Positions 1 to 8,241 of a DNA stretch of 64,000 nucleotides are shown here, in pieces (within the stretch, counting starts at the first letter, position 1; each line of letters opens with the position of its first letter). Position numbers and translations under genes: made by a program. Under the pieces are notes generated by a model. It made no database searches. It was given only the letters and a program-made list of their open reading frames with translations, and was not told where the DNA came from. The stretch is taken from contig NZ_JABFVK010000031.1 of the NCBI RefSeq assembly GCF_013362815.1, positions 1 to 64,000 of the forward strand, read 5' to 3'. The stretch is from Hamadaea sp. GTDB taxonomy: Bacteria; Actinomycetota; Actinomycetes; Mycobacteriales; Micromonosporaceae.

Positions 1-1068
1 ATGTCGGAGTCGCTGCGCAACGACGGCCGGGTCTGGGTGCCCAAGGCCAAGGGCGACCAGCGGGCGCCGGGCGCGATCCCGGAGGACGAGCGCGACTACT
101 ACCTCGAGCGCATCTACCCGGCGTTCGGCAACCTCGTGCCGCGCGACATCGCGTCGCGGGCCGCGAAGAACGTCTGCGACGAGGGCCGCGGCGTCGGGCC
201 GGGCGGACTCGGCGTCTACCTCGACTTCGCCGACGCGATCCAGCGGCTCGGCCGCGCCGCGGTGGAAGCCAAGTACGGCAACCTCTTCGAGATGTACCAG
301 CGGATCACCGGCGAGGACCCGTACGAGGTCCCGATGCGGATCTACCCCGCGGTGCACTACACGATGGGCGGCCTGTGGGTCGACTACGACCTGCAGTCGA
401 CGATCCCGGGCCTGTTCGTGATCGGCGAGGCGAACTTCTCCGACCACGGCGCGAACCGGCTCGGCGCGTCGGCCCTCATGCAGGGTCTGGCCGACGGCTA
501 CTTCGTGCTGCCCAACACGATCGGCGACTACCTCGCGGCCGGTCCGTTCGAGCCGCTGACCGCCGAGAACGAGCAGGTCGCGGCGGCTCGCCGGCAGGTC
601 GAGGACCGCATCACCCGGCTGCTCGCGATCGACGGCGACCGCACGGTCGACTCGTTCCACCGCGAACTCGGCCGGATCATGTGGGAGTACTGCGGCATGG
701 AGCGTACGGACGAGGGCCTGCGCAAGGCGATCTCCCTCATCCGGGACCTCAAGGCCGAGTTCTGGCAACGCGTACGCGTACCGGGCGACGGCGAGGGCCT
801 CAACCAGTCGCTGGAGAAGGCCGGCCGGGTCGCCGACTTCTTCGAGCTGGCGGAGCTGATGTGCATCGACGCCTTGCACCGCACCGAGTCCTGCGGCGGC
901 CACTTCCGCGCCGAGAGCCAGGACGCCGACGGCGAGGCCAAGCGCAACGACGAGGAGTTCTCCTACGTCGCCGCGTGGGGCTGGGGCGGCGAGGACGCCC
1001 AGCCGGTCCTGCACAAGGAAGACCTGGTCTTCGAATACGTCCACCCGAGCACCCGGAGCTACAAGTGA
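1..1068 (+). CDS. sdhA: Succinate dehydrogenase flavoprotein subunit, C-terminal part
   Basis: This is the C-terminal portion (355 residues) of the flavoprotein subunit of succinate:menaquinone oxidoreductase, which oxidises succinate to fumarate. The family is usually about 640 residues, so the FAD-binding N-terminus lies outside the window and the ATG at base 1 is internal. Seen here are the capping/FAD-domain motif [13 protein letters not shown], the FAD-binding stretch [20 protein letters not shown] and the helical C-terminal domain. The layout follows the non-classical actinobacterial Sdh type. The stop codon overlaps the GTG start of sdhB (GTGA), so the two are translationally coupled. 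Confidence 0.95.
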   Translation: MSESLRNDGRVWVPKAKGDQRAPGAIPEDERDYYLERIYPAFGNLVPRDIASRAAKNVCDEGRGVGPGGLGVYLDFADAIQRLGRAAVEAKYGNLFEMYQRITGEDPYEVPMRIYPAVHYTMGGLWVDYDLQSTIPGLFVIGEANFSDHGANRLGASALMQGLADGYFVLPNTIGDYLAAGPFEPLTAENEQVAAARRQVEDRITRLLAIDGDRTVDSFHRELGRIMWEYCGMERTDEGLRKAISLIRDLKAEFWQRVRVPGDGEGLNQSLEKAGRVADFFELAELMCIDALHRTESCGGHFRAESQDADGEAKRNDEEFSYVAAWGWGGEDAQPVLHKEDLVFEYVHPSTRSYK

Positions 1069-1823
1069 GCGACACCATGCGCCTGAAGCTGCGCGTCTGG
1101 CGGCAGACCGGCCCGGACGACGCCGGCCGGATGGTCACCTACGAGGTGGACGACGTCTCGCCGGACATGTCCTTCCTGGAGCTGCTCGACGTCCTCAACG
1201 AGAAGCTCATCCTCGCGGGGGAACAGCCGATCGCCTTCGACCACGACTGCCGCGAGGGCATCTGCGGCGCGTGCTCATTGGTCATCAACGGCACCCCGCA
1301 CGGACCGCAGAAGGCCACCACCACCTGCCAGCTGCACATGCGTACGTTCTCCGACGGCGACACCATCGACGTCGAGCCGTGGCGGGCGCGCGCCTTCCCG
1401 GTCATCAAGGACCTGGTCGTGGACCGGTCGGCGTTCGACCGGATCATCCAGGCCGGCGGTTACATCACCGCGCCGACCGGCTCGGCCCCCGAGGCGCACT
1501 CGGTGCCGGTGCCCAAGCCGGACGCCGACGCCGCGTTCGAGGCGGCCACCTGCATCGGCTGCGGCGCGTGCGTGGCGGCCTGCCCGAACGGCTCCGGCAT
1601 GCTGTTCACCGCCGCGAAGATCACCCACCTCGGGCTCATGCCGCAGGGCCAGCCGGAACGCGACTCCCGCGTGCTGAACATGGTCCACGCGCACGACGAA
1701 GAGGGCTTCGGCGGCTGCACGAACAGTGGCGAATGCACGGCGGTCTGCCCCAAGGGCATCCCGCTCGCGGCCATCTCGCGGCTCAACTCCGACTTTCTCC
1801 ACGCGGTCCGCGCCAAGTCCTAA
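1065..1823 (+). CDS. sdhB: Succinate dehydrogenase iron-sulfur subunit
   Basis: The 252-residue iron-sulfur subunit carries electrons from the flavoprotein to the membrane anchor and menaquinone. The N-terminal ferredoxin domain has cysteines 62, 67, 70 and 88 for the [2Fe-2S] cluster ([10 protein letters not shown], then TTTCQLH). The C-terminal domain has [15 protein letters not shown] (residues 163-173) and [14 protein letters not shown] (218-228) for the [4Fe-4S] and [3Fe-4S] clusters. The GTG overlapping the sdhA stop is chosen as start because of the coupling; an in-frame ATG lies four codons later. It is the last gene of its operon, since a T-tailed hairpin follows at once. Confidence 0.95.
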   Translation: MSDTMRLKLRVWRQTGPDDAGRMVTYEVDDVSPDMSFLELLDVLNEKLILAGEQPIAFDHDCREGICGACSLVINGTPHGPQKATTTCQLHMRTFSDGDTIDVEPWRARAFPVIKDLVVDRSAFDRIIQAGGYITAPTGSAPEAHSVPVPKPDADAAFEAATCIGCGACVAACPNGSGMLFTAAKITHLGLMPQGQPERDSRVLNMVHAHDEEGFGGCTNSGECTAVCPKGIPLAAISRLNSDFLHAVRAKS

Positions 1824-1840
1824 GCCCAGCTTGTACGCAC

Positions 1841-1872
1841 AACGCCCCGGCCCGGTGCCGGGGCGTTTTCGT
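1841..1872 (+). terminator. Rho-independent terminator after sdhB
   Basis: A 10-bp perfect stem, AACGCCCCGG/CCGGGGCGTT, with a 7-nt loop is followed by a short T run (TTTTC). It starts 17 bases after the sdhB stop codon. Confidence 0.9.
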
Positions 1873-1887
1873 GTCGCCTTCCTCATA

Positions 1888-1903
1888 TGGTTGTGCACAA
1901 CCA
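1888..1903. promoter_or_regulatory. Palindromic operator upstream of ohr
   Basis: This is a perfect 16-bp palindrome, TGGTTGTGCACAACCA, ending seven bases before the TACGCT -10-like box (1911-1916) of ohr. Position and symmetry fit the operator of a MarR/OhrR-type peroxide-sensing repressor. No marR/ohrR gene lies beside it, so the repressor would act from elsewhere. The site is seen; the regulator is inferred. Confidence 0.6.
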
Positions 1904-1922
1904 AATTGGGTACGCTGGCAGC

Positions 1923-2345
1923 ATGATGACGACGCTCTACACCGCCGAGGCCACCGCGACCGGGGAAGGCCGCAACGGCCGGGCGCGTACCGACGACGGA
2001 CAGCTCGACCTGAACCTCGCAGTGCCGAGGGAACTCGGCGGCGCCGGTGGCGCGACCAATCCGGAACAGCTCTTCGCGGCCGGGTACGCCGCCTGCTTCC
2101 ACAGCGCGTTGAAGACCGTCGCGCGACTGACCAAGGTCCAGCTCCCGGAGACCTCGGTGACCGCCCGGGTCGGCCTGGGCAAGCTCGACAACGGCGGCTA
2201 CGGCCTGACCGTCGGCCTGGCGGTGCACCTGCCCGGACTGGACGAGGCCGCCGCTGCCGACCTCGTCGCGAAGGCGCATCAGACCTGCCCGTACTCCAAC
2301 GCCACTCGCGGGAACGTAGACGTGGAGCTGACCACCACGGTCTAA
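1923..2345 (+). CDS. ohr: Organic hydroperoxide resistance protein (Ohr/OsmC family)
   Basis: This 140-residue Ohr-type thiol peroxidase reduces organic hydroperoxides in the cytoplasm. Both redox cysteines are present: Cys58 in the motif AAGYAACFHSALK and Cys122 in AHQTCPYSNATRGN. The whole sequence matches the usual 140-residue Ohr length. The first of two adjacent ATG codons is used. A longer in-frame start would begin inside the upstream palindrome and is rejected. A TACGCT box six bases before the ATG and no Shine-Dalgarno suggest a leaderless mRNA. Regulation is probably by the palindrome just upstream. The next gene follows after 8 bases. Confidence 0.92.
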   Translation: MMTTLYTAEATATGEGRNGRARTDDGQLDLNLAVPRELGGAGGATNPEQLFAAGYAACFHSALKTVARLTKVQLPETSVTARVGLGKLDNGGYGLTVGLAVHLPGLDEAAAADLVAKAHQTCPYSNATRGNVDVELTTTV

Positions 2346-2353
2346 TAGCCGTC

Positions 2354-3181
2354 ATGATCGAGTTTGACGTGCCGGTGGACGGCGGGCAGCTGCACGCGTA
2401 CGACACGGGTGGGGACGGCATCCCGATCGTGTGGCACCACGGCACGCCCAACCTCGGCGCGCCACCCGCGCCGCTGTTCGCGGCGGCCGATCGGCTCGGG
2501 CTGCGCTGGGTCTCCTACGACCGGCCAGGCTACGGCGGGTCGACTCCGGCGCCCGGCCGGGACTTCGCATCGGCCGCCCGATACACCGCCGCCCTCGCCG
2601 ATCACCTGGGACTGGACCGATTCGGCGTCTTCGGCCACTCCGGCGGCGGGCCGCATGCGCTGGCGTGCGCGGCTTTGCTGCCCGCCCGGGTCTTCGGCGC
2701 GGTCAGCGTCTCCGGCCTCGCCCCGATCAGCGCCGACGACCTCGACTGGTACGCCGGAATGGCCGCCGGTTCGGAAGCCACCCTGCGAGCGGCGGCGGCC
2801 GGGCGTACTGCGTTGGAAGGTCACCTGGCGGCGGAGGAGGAGGGCGTCGACATTGGCTTCGCCGACGTGGACTGGGCGGCATTGGAGGGGGAGTGGGGCT
2901 GGTTCGGCAGCGTCGTCGGACCGGCGATCGCAACCGGCCCCGCCGCGCTGATCGACGACGACCTCGCCAACACCGGTGCCTGGGGGTTCGACCCGGCCGC
3001 CATCGCCGTCCCGGTGCTGTTGATGCACGGCGACGCCGACCGGATGGTCCCCAGTACGCACAGCGCCTGGCTGGCCGCGCACATCCCCGGCGCGGAGTAC
3101 CGGCATTGGCCCGCCGACGGGCACATCTCGGTGCTGCACCACGCCGAGCAGGCCCTGGAGTGGCTCCGCAAGTCCGCTTAG
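2354..3181 (+). CDS. Alpha/beta-fold hydrolase
   Basis: This 275-residue cytoplasmic hydrolase has the alpha/beta-hydrolase layout. It has an oxyanion-type HHGTP near residue 30, SYDRPGYGGS at 54-63 and the nucleophile elbow GHSGGG with Ser96. A later HGDADRMVP gives the acid and ADGHISVL near the C-terminus gives the histidine. The cap region between them is about 90 residues. The substrate cannot be told. It starts 8 bases after ohr and may share its transcript, although a TCTAAT box seven bases before the ATG could also drive it. Its last 4 bases overlap the convergent cupin gene. Confidence 0.85.
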   Translation: MIEFDVPVDGGQLHAYDTGGDGIPIVWHHGTPNLGAPPAPLFAAADRLGLRWVSYDRPGYGGSTPAPGRDFASAARYTAALADHLGLDRFGVFGHSGGGPHALACAALLPARVFGAVSVSGLAPISADDLDWYAGMAAGSEATLRAAAAGRTALEGHLAAEEEGVDIGFADVDWAALEGEWGWFGSVVGPAIATGPAALIDDDLANTGAWGFDPAAIAVPVLLMHGDADRMVPSTHSAWLAAHIPGAEYRHWPADGHISVLHHAEQALEWLRKSA

Positions 3182-3522
3182 GACGGACCCAGAACCGTTG
3201 TGCCGGAAGGATTCTGGGTCGAGTGTTTGAGTTCCACGAAGAAGACGTGGGTCGGCGTCTCGCCGGTGTTGTGCCCGGAGTGCCGCTGCGCGCCGACCCA
3301 GCGCGCCTGCGCTGCCGGAAGTTCGAGGTCACGTTGTTCGCCGCCGAGCGACACCCGGCGGCGGAACGCGCTCAACGTGATCATGACGCTGTCGGGGTGG
3401 TCGTGCGGATGCGTCTGCGCCCCGGGTTCGTCGAAATACTCCAGGACGCGTACGCGGTCGTTCTCGAACACCACCCGATAGAGATCGGGATCGGTGACGG
3501 TCGGATCGTCCGTGGGCTTCAT
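3178..3522 (-). CDS. Small cupin-like protein
   Basis: The 114-residue protein has one cupin barrel. The pattern HPHDHPDSVMITLSAF near residue 38 is cupin motif 1 with several possible metal-binding histidines, and VGAQRHSGHNTGETPTHVFFVEL supplies the second motif. Similar short cupins are often annotated as cytoplasmic and of unknown substrate. The minus-strand -10-like TACTGT stands six bases before the ATG with no ribosome-binding site, so the transcript is probably leaderless. It converges on the hydrolase gene with a 4-base overlap. Confidence 0.75.
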   Translation of the reverse strand: MKPTDDPTVTDPDLYRVVFENDRVRVLEYFDEPGAQTHPHDHPDSVMITLSAFRRRVSLGGEQRDLELPAAQARWVGAQRHSGHNTGETPTHVFFVELKHSTQNPSGTTVLGPS

Positions 3523-3587
3523 GGGACTACAGTACCATGAAGGGGGCCAATGGCGGTGGCCCGCGACCGGAGGCCGTGCGGAGTAAG

Positions 3588-4442
3588 CTATTTACGCAGG
3601 TTGTGATACGCCGCGAGCTGCCGTTCGTGGTACGCGTGGTCGTCCGCGCCCAGCTCGTCCCAGCGCGTACGGGCGAGCAAGATCTCGCCTCGCATACGGG
3701 CCCGGGCGTACTGCCGGAAGGTCACGTCGTCGACGACGGGCCCACCGGCCTCGGCATAAGCCGCCAAGAACTCCTGGGCGCCGTCAACGACGCCGGTGTC
3801 CAGGCATCCGCCCCACTCCCAGGCTCCCTCGGCCGCCTCCCGCTCGACCGGCCCGACGACCGCGTCGTCCCAGTCCAGCAGGGCCGTGATCCGGCTGCCG
3901 ACGGCAAGTGTGTTGCCCCTGTAGTAGTCGCCGTGCAGCGCCTGCGTCTTGCCGGCTGCCCGCTCGGCGAGCCAGGCGTCCAGCCACGGGTCCGCCAGGT
4001 CCTCGCCCAGCCCCTGCGGCGTCTGCGTCACCGGCCCGGTCGGCCCCGGCGCGTCGGCCAACGCCGTGTGCAGCCTCGCGAGCAGCTCGGCCGCCTGATG
4101 TCGGACCCCGGTGTCATGCTTGTCGGGCCAGGTTCCGGCGGCGAACGGCCATACGGAAACGGGTCGCTGCGCTGTGCGTATCACATAATCGCCCGAGCGA
4201 GCCTTTCGCGGCGCGATCACCTCCGGCACCGCGGCGCTCGCGTGGGCCGCGAGCCGCGCGAACCAGGTCATCTCTTCGTTCGTGCGCCACGACGGCGCGA
4301 GCCGTACGACGAGGTCCGCGACCCGGTATGCCGCGGACTCCTCGCCGCCGTGCAACCTTTGCGGTTGTTCGTCCGGTATGCCGAAAGCCGCGCGCACAGC
4401 CGCGTGAATCGCGGGGGTGTATGCGATGTCGGCGAAGACCAC
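3588..4442 (-). CDS. Aminoglycoside phosphotransferase-family kinase
   Basis: This 284-residue protein has the APH/choline-kinase fold. The catalytic loop is ALHGDYYRGNTL (HGDxxxxN) and the metal-binding motif is ALLDWDDAVVGP. The N-terminal lobe carries GGEESAAYRVADLVVRLAP, in the place of the nucleotide-binding strands. The family includes antibiotic, fructosamine and homoserine kinases, and nothing here fixes the substrate. The GTG start is chosen because TAGCAT sits exactly six bases upstream, as in a leaderless promoter. It is a lone gene. A drug-resistance role is possible but not shown. Confidence 0.8.
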   Translation of the reverse strand: MVFADIAYTPAIHAAVRAAFGIPDEQPQRLHGGEESAAYRVADLVVRLAPSWRTNEEMTWFARLAAHASAAVPEVIAPRKARSGDYVIRTAQRPVSVWPFAAGTWPDKHDTGVRHQAAELLARLHTALADAPGPTGPVTQTPQGLGEDLADPWLDAWLAERAAGKTQALHGDYYRGNTLAVGSRITALLDWDDAVVGPVEREAAEGAWEWGGCLDTGVVDGAQEFLAAYAEAGGPVVDDVTFRQYARARMRGEILLARTRWDELGADDHAYHERQLAAYHNLRK

Positions 4443-4516
4443 GGCCGGATGCTAGTTCAGAAGCGCCGCCCCATGCCCATGATCATGGAAATCGGGCAGA
4501 TTCCGACGCGCGCAGC

Positions 4517-4969
4517 TCAGCAGACGGGGGCGACGGGAACCGAGGTCCGGCTGGGCAGGCCACCGGGGAGCGTCCCGTCGAAGGCCAGCTGCATCTCGGT
4601 GTAGAAGTCGCGGCCGCACAGCTGCTGAGGCGCGCTCAGCGTGACGGTCACCGGGATCTGCGTGCTTGTGCCGTTGGCGCAGCTCGGGTCGCACAGGTTG
4701 ATCGTCGCGACGCCCGTTCCGGTGGCGTTGTCCGCCCAGCTGGACCACGCCATGCTGGTCAGTTTCAGCGACGAGTCACGGGAGATCGGCGCGGTCTGCG
4801 GCTCCACCGCGGCGGACGAGGCGAGTTTGCCGTTCGCGGCGAGATAAACGCTGGTCGCGGTAGGGGCGGCGGTAGGGGCGGTAGTGGCGGAGGCCGAGAG
4901 CGACCCCGTCAGGATGACAGCGGCAGCCGTCGCGATCGCGATCGATCCGGTGGTCAGCGTGCGGCGCAT
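4517..4969 (-). CDS. Small secreted protein of unknown function
   Basis: The 150-residue protein begins with a Sec signal peptide (MRRTLTTG, then a hydrophobic run ending SLSASATT, cleavage near residue 29). An Ala/Thr/Pro-rich linker follows. The mature part has cysteine pairs in INLCDPSCANG, QQLCGRDF and the very last residue, so it is probably disulfide-bonded. Composition is beta-rich. I do not recognise a family. A good Shine-Dalgarno (AAGGAGAG) precedes the ATG, in contrast to the leaderless neighbours. Confidence 0.7.
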   Translation of the reverse strand: MRRTLTTGSIAIATAAAVILTGSLSASATTAPTAAPTATSVYLAANGKLASSAAVEPQTAPISRDSSLKLTSMAWSSWADNATGTGVATINLCDPSCANGTSTQIPVTVTLSAPQQLCGRDFYTEMQLAFDGTLPGGLPSRTSVPVAPVC

Positions 4970-5214
4970 CGGGCTCTCCTTCGGCCGTCGGTCTGTCTTT
5001 CAGCGTGTCCTCGGTGTTGTCGCAGCTCAGAGGCAACTACGGCGAGTATTCCAGCGGTTACGCGACGTCGTCCACTCTTTCTTTTCGCCCAGATAAGTCG
5101 GTTTAGCCCCGTTCCCGAGGTTCTCCTCGCGAGATGGAATTTGCACGAGACGCAAGTCCTACCGCGCCGGTCGGCGGTTAGGCCCAGCAACGAGGCCGAC
5201 CGTAGGAGGCGGGC

Positions 5215-5496
5215 ATGGCAAATGAGAAGCACGGCAGGCCGGGACCTGGTGGCACGGCGTACGCGCTGGACGACAGACCGTTGTTCCCCCGGCTGAGCAT
5301 CGTGACCACCACGGCGATGGATCTCGTGCAGGCGCACGTGCCCGCCGGGGAATCCGATCCCTGCGAACGGTGCGGCCAACCGTCGCCCTGCCCGACTGCG
5401 GTGCACGCTCGGGAGGTGGTCCGGTTGTCGATGCCACGCCCGGTGGCGGCGACCACGGTTCCGAGCATGTTGGGGCTGCTCGACGAGGAGCCCTGA
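5215..5496 (+). CDS. Small conserved-type actinobacterial protein
   Basis: A 93-residue protein with the cysteine cluster CERCGQPSPCPTAVHAREV near residues 61-79, reminiscent of a small metal-binding or structural site. There is no signal peptide or membrane segment. Its codon use is GC-rich at third positions, and AGGAGG lies six bases before the ATG, so it looks like a real gene. Function is unknown. A 14-bp GC-only palindrome directly follows the stop codon and lies just upstream of the -10 box of the next gene. Confidence 0.65.
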   Translation: MANEKHGRPGPGGTAYALDDRPLFPRLSIVTTTAMDLVQAHVPAGESDPCERCGQPSPCPTAVHAREVVRLSMPRPVAATTVPSMLGLLDEEP

Positions 5497-5529
5497 CGCG
5501 CCGGGCCCGGCGTACGCGACAATGGGCGG

Positions 5530-6195
5530 ATGGCTGATCTGGTTGTCGTGACTGGGGCGCAAGGCGCGCTGGGGCGGGCCGTCGTGGCCGAACTGGCCCG
5601 GCGTACGCGAACGGTGGTGGCGCTGGACCGCGCGAAACCGCAGCACACGCCGGACGGCGTACACGCGTTGCAGGTCGACCTCACCGATCGCAAGGCGGTC
5701 CACGAGGCCTGGGGCCGCATCGACGAACTCGGCGACACTCGGGCGCTGGTCAACATCGCGGGCGGCTACTTCCCCGGCTCGCTGGCCGACGTCACCGAGG
5801 AAGACCTGGCCGCTGCGATGGAGATCAACGTCGCGACCGCGCTGTGGTCCAGCCAGGCGGCCGCGCCCCGGCTGGCCAAACAGGGCGGCGCGATCGTCAA
5901 CGTCGGGTCGCGGTCCGCGGTCACCGGACTCGATCCAGTCGCCTACTCCCTGTCCAAAAGCTCAGTGGTACGCCTCACGGGGCTGGTCGCCGAGCAGCTC
6001 AAGTCTTCGCGCGTACGCGTGAACGCGGTGATGCCGGCGTTGCTGGACACCCCGGCGAACCGGGCCGTCATCCCGGACGGGGCGATGGCGAAGGCCGTCC
6101 CGGTCGAAGACGTCGCCAAGGTGATCGCGTTCCTGTGCTCCGACGAAGCGTGGCCGATCAACGGGGCGATCATCCCGGTGTACGGCTTCGCCTGA
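5530..6195 (+). CDS. Short-chain dehydrogenase/reductase
   Basis: This 221-residue Rossmann-fold NAD(P)-dependent oxidoreductase has the cofactor motif TGAQGALG (residues 8-15), NIAGG (75-79), a serine in VNVGSRS near 127 and the catalytic pair Tyr139/Lys143 in YSLSK. Asp33 after the second beta strand hints at NAD rather than NADP. The substrate is unknown. The start is supported by GACAAT six bases before the ATG, a leaderless-type promoter. It stands alone, and an intergenic palindrome lies about 90 bases downstream. Confidence 0.85.
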   Translation: MADLVVVTGAQGALGRAVVAELARRTRTVVALDRAKPQHTPDGVHALQVDLTDRKAVHEAWGRIDELGDTRALVNIAGGYFPGSLADVTEEDLAAAMEINVATALWSSQAAAPRLAKQGGAIVNVGSRSAVTGLDPVAYSLSKSSVVRLTGLVAEQLKSSRVRVNAVMPALLDTPANRAVIPDGAMAKAVPVEDVAKVIAFLCSDEAWPINGAIIPVYGFA

Positions 6196-6532
6196 CGGCT
6201 GGTCTCACGGCTGCATCCGGCGACGTCGTCGCCCCCGCGACCGGTGCACACCCCGTGCGCGGCCGACCTTCGAGGATGACTCTGGCTCGGGTGGTACGTC
6301 ATGCACGCCATCCGTGGCGCGAGAGGTCGATGGCGTACCACCCGAGCGAGACCTGAACGCGGCCGGTGCGCTCGAGGCGGCAATGCCCGCCGCTGAGGCC
6401 ACGTCCGGAAGGCCAGGTACCCCACCGCCCAGCGATGAGGTACCCAGACACAGGCTCAAGCACGAGGGTGGCCCCCAGCTCGCCCAACCCGAACCCGGCC
6501 TGCTTCCACTGGACCAGCCACAACGGTCGAAC
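6196..6532. other. Intergenic region without a convincing gene
   Basis: Apart from the inverted repeat at 6286-6346, I see nothing functional here. A short open frame on the minus strand (6299-6523) has no clear start signal and runs through the palindrome, so I do not call it. Confidence 0.5.
6286..6346. repeat. Large inverted repeat sharing an arm with the repeat at 24706
   Basis: The 13-bp arms CTCGGGTGGTACG (6286-6298) and CGTACCACCCGAG (6334-6346) are perfect complements, with a nested GCCATC/GATGGC pair inside. The left arm continues as GGTGGTACGTCATGCACGC, which differs by one base from the left arm of the hairpin after the mannosidase gene. That makes this one copy of a dispersed palindromic element. 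Confidence 0.75.
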
Positions 6533-7285
6533 CTACGACGCTTTACCCGAACCGGCGTAATGCCGAGCCGTGCGCACCGCTGTCTCTGGCCGCGAGTTCC
6601 GGAGCCGTTCCACCATGCCCGCATGGGCGCGTGAGACGGCTCGTTGCCGCCAGCGCCGGGGAAGTTTGCCGATTTCGACGACCGGCCCGCGAATCTCGAA
6701 CTCGACGCCGCGTGTGGTCGCCTTGACGGAACGGACGGACGACCAGGGGACCTTGATGTCGCGGTGATGCAAGGTCACCCCTGACTCGTCGAGTGTGGTC
6801 GACACGGCGTTATACGCCACCGGTCCGTTGCGGAGGAAGAAGATCAGCGTGCCGATGGCGAGGATCATGCCCATGAGCCACGTGCCCGTCGAGCTGAAGA
6901 TGGGCAGGACGACGATGGCCACAAGGCTGAGCACGAGGAAGAATCCGGTTGGCACGCGCCAATCGGCGTACCCGAGATGCAGCCGTTGTGGTGGCGTGTA
7001 GCCGTCCTCTTGGAGGTCTGACTCGGCGGTAATGCGAAGCAGGCTCGCGATATGCCGGTCCCGCCGCCGCTGGAACCGGAGGAAGATCAGCAAACCGGCG
7101 AGCATCCCCAACAAACCGAGGATGAAGACTGGCTCTGGATTGCCGAGCCAACCCTGGTCGTCGCCCACGATGGCGACGCCTTCGAGGATCACGAGCCACA
7201 CGAAACCCGTGGCGATCGGCCAGAAGTCTCGGTACCTCTGCCGCCGGACCTGATGGAGCGACGCGGAGGGATCAAGCTCTGGCAT
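6533..7285 (-). CDS. Four-helix membrane protein with C-terminal PH-like region
   Basis: The 250-residue protein has two hydrophobic hairpins: about residues 24-43 with 51-71, and 112-132 with 137-154. A soluble C-terminal region contains SGVTLHHRDIKVPWSSVRSVKATTRGVEFEIRG. This beta-rich pattern resembles bacterial PH-like domains of membrane proteins. A charged loop (RFQRRRDRH) follows the first hairpin. The start chosen is the ATG that lies seven bases after a TATGAT box; the ATG four codons upstream would overlap that box. Function is unknown. Confidence 0.65.
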   Translation of the reverse strand: MPELDPSASLHQVRRQRYRDFWPIATGFVWLVILEGVAIVGDDQGWLGNPEPVFILGLLGMLAGLLIFLRFQRRRDRHIASLLRITAESDLQEDGYTPPQRLHLGYADWRVPTGFFLVLSLVAIVVLPIFSSTGTWLMGMILAIGTLIFFLRNGPVAYNAVSTTLDESGVTLHHRDIKVPWSSVRSVKATTRGVEFEIRGPVVEIGKLPRRWRQRAVSRAHAGMVERLRNSRPETAVRTARHYAGSGKAS

Positions 7286-7347
7286 GGCCGAGATCATACG
7301 GAGGAAAGTGGGCTGCGACGGCGTACGCGCCTCGGTACTTTGAGCGG

Positions 7348-8241
7348 ATGCAGCTGGAGTTCCTGACCGATCCGACCGAGTTCCTCGCCGCGGCCGGCGA
7401 CCACCTCGCGGCGAACCCGGTGATCAGCACCGTCGTTGCCACCCTGGCCCACCGTACGGCGGCGCAGGTTGCCGAGGGCAAGGTGCAGCCGGAGCGCAAC
7501 TGGTGGCTCGTCGTGCGCGACGAGTCCGGCCAGGTCGTCGGGGCCGGGATGCGTACGGCTCCCTTCGAGCCCTATCCGCCGTTCCTGCTCCCGATGCCCG
7601 ATGAGGCGGCGATCGCGTTGGGCAAGTCATTGCACGAGCGGGGCGAGGAGTACGCGGCGATCAACGGAGCTCTCCCGGCAGCACAGTTGTGCGCGACCGA
7701 GCTGGCCCGTCATCAGGGCGGCCGGGTCGAGGTCGGCCAGCACACCCGGTTGCACGAACTCGGGGAGCTGATCCCGCCGAGGCCCGTTCCCGGCGAACTG
7801 CGCCGGGCCACCGAGGCGGACGTGGACCTGGTCCAGGCCTGGTACGAGGCTTTCGGGGCGGATGCCGACGAGCAGGCCGGCCGACCGCGTGGGACCAGTT
7901 TCCACGAAGCGCGTGACCGCGAGGGGACGCTCGAGAACATCGCCACCAAGAACATCTACTTCTGGGTCGACGAGTCGGGCCGGCCGGTTCACCTCACCGG
8001 CGCGAATCCGCCGTCGTTCGGCGTCGCCCGGGTCGGTCCGGTCTACACGCCACCCGAGCAGCGCGGACGCGGCTGGGCGAGCGCCGCCGTCGCCGAGGTC
8101 TCCCGCCGGATCGTCGCCGAGGGCGCCCGGGCCTGCTTGTTCACCGATCAGGCGAATCCGACGTCGAACAAGATCTATGCCGCGCTGGGCTACCGCCCGG
8201 TCGTCGACATGGCCAATCTCGTCATCGTCGACGGATCTTGA
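7348..8241 (+). CDS. GNAT-family N-acetyltransferase
   Basis: This 297-residue protein has a C-terminal GNAT domain. The acetyl-CoA pyrophosphate loop is PPEQRGRGWASAAVAEVSRR around residue 235, followed by CLFTDQANPTSNKIYAALGYRPV, the usual last strand-helix of the fold. The first 150 residues are a degenerate GNAT-like half, a layout common in actinobacterial two-domain acetyltransferases. The acceptor is unknown. TACTTT six bases before the ATG suggests leaderless expression. The stop codon shares its A with the ATG of the next gene, so the two form an operon. Confidence 0.8.
   Translation: MQLEFLTDPTEFLAAAGDHLAANPVISTVVATLAHRTAAQVAEGKVQPERNWWLVVRDESGQVVGAGMRTAPFEPYPPFLLPMPDEAAIALGKSLHERGEEYAAINGALPAAQLCATELARHQGGRVEVGQHTRLHELGELIPPRPVPGELRRATEADVDLVQAWYEAFGADADEQAGRPRGTSFHEARDREGTLENIATKNIYFWVDESGRPVHLTGANPPSFGVARVGPVYTPPEQRGRGWASAAVAEVSRRIVAEGARACLFTDQANPTSNKIYAALGYRPVVDMANLVIVDGS

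Noticed and set aside
4452-4748. 98-codon minus-strand frame overlapping the small secreted protein
   Set aside because: It is out of frame with the gene that has a signal peptide and Shine-Dalgarno, and its composition is typical of a shadow frame.
6299-6523. Possible 74-codon minus-strand gene with several tryptophans
   Set aside because: No ribosome-binding site or -10 box precedes it, and its 3' third is the inverted repeat at 6286-6346. Coincidence is more likely.
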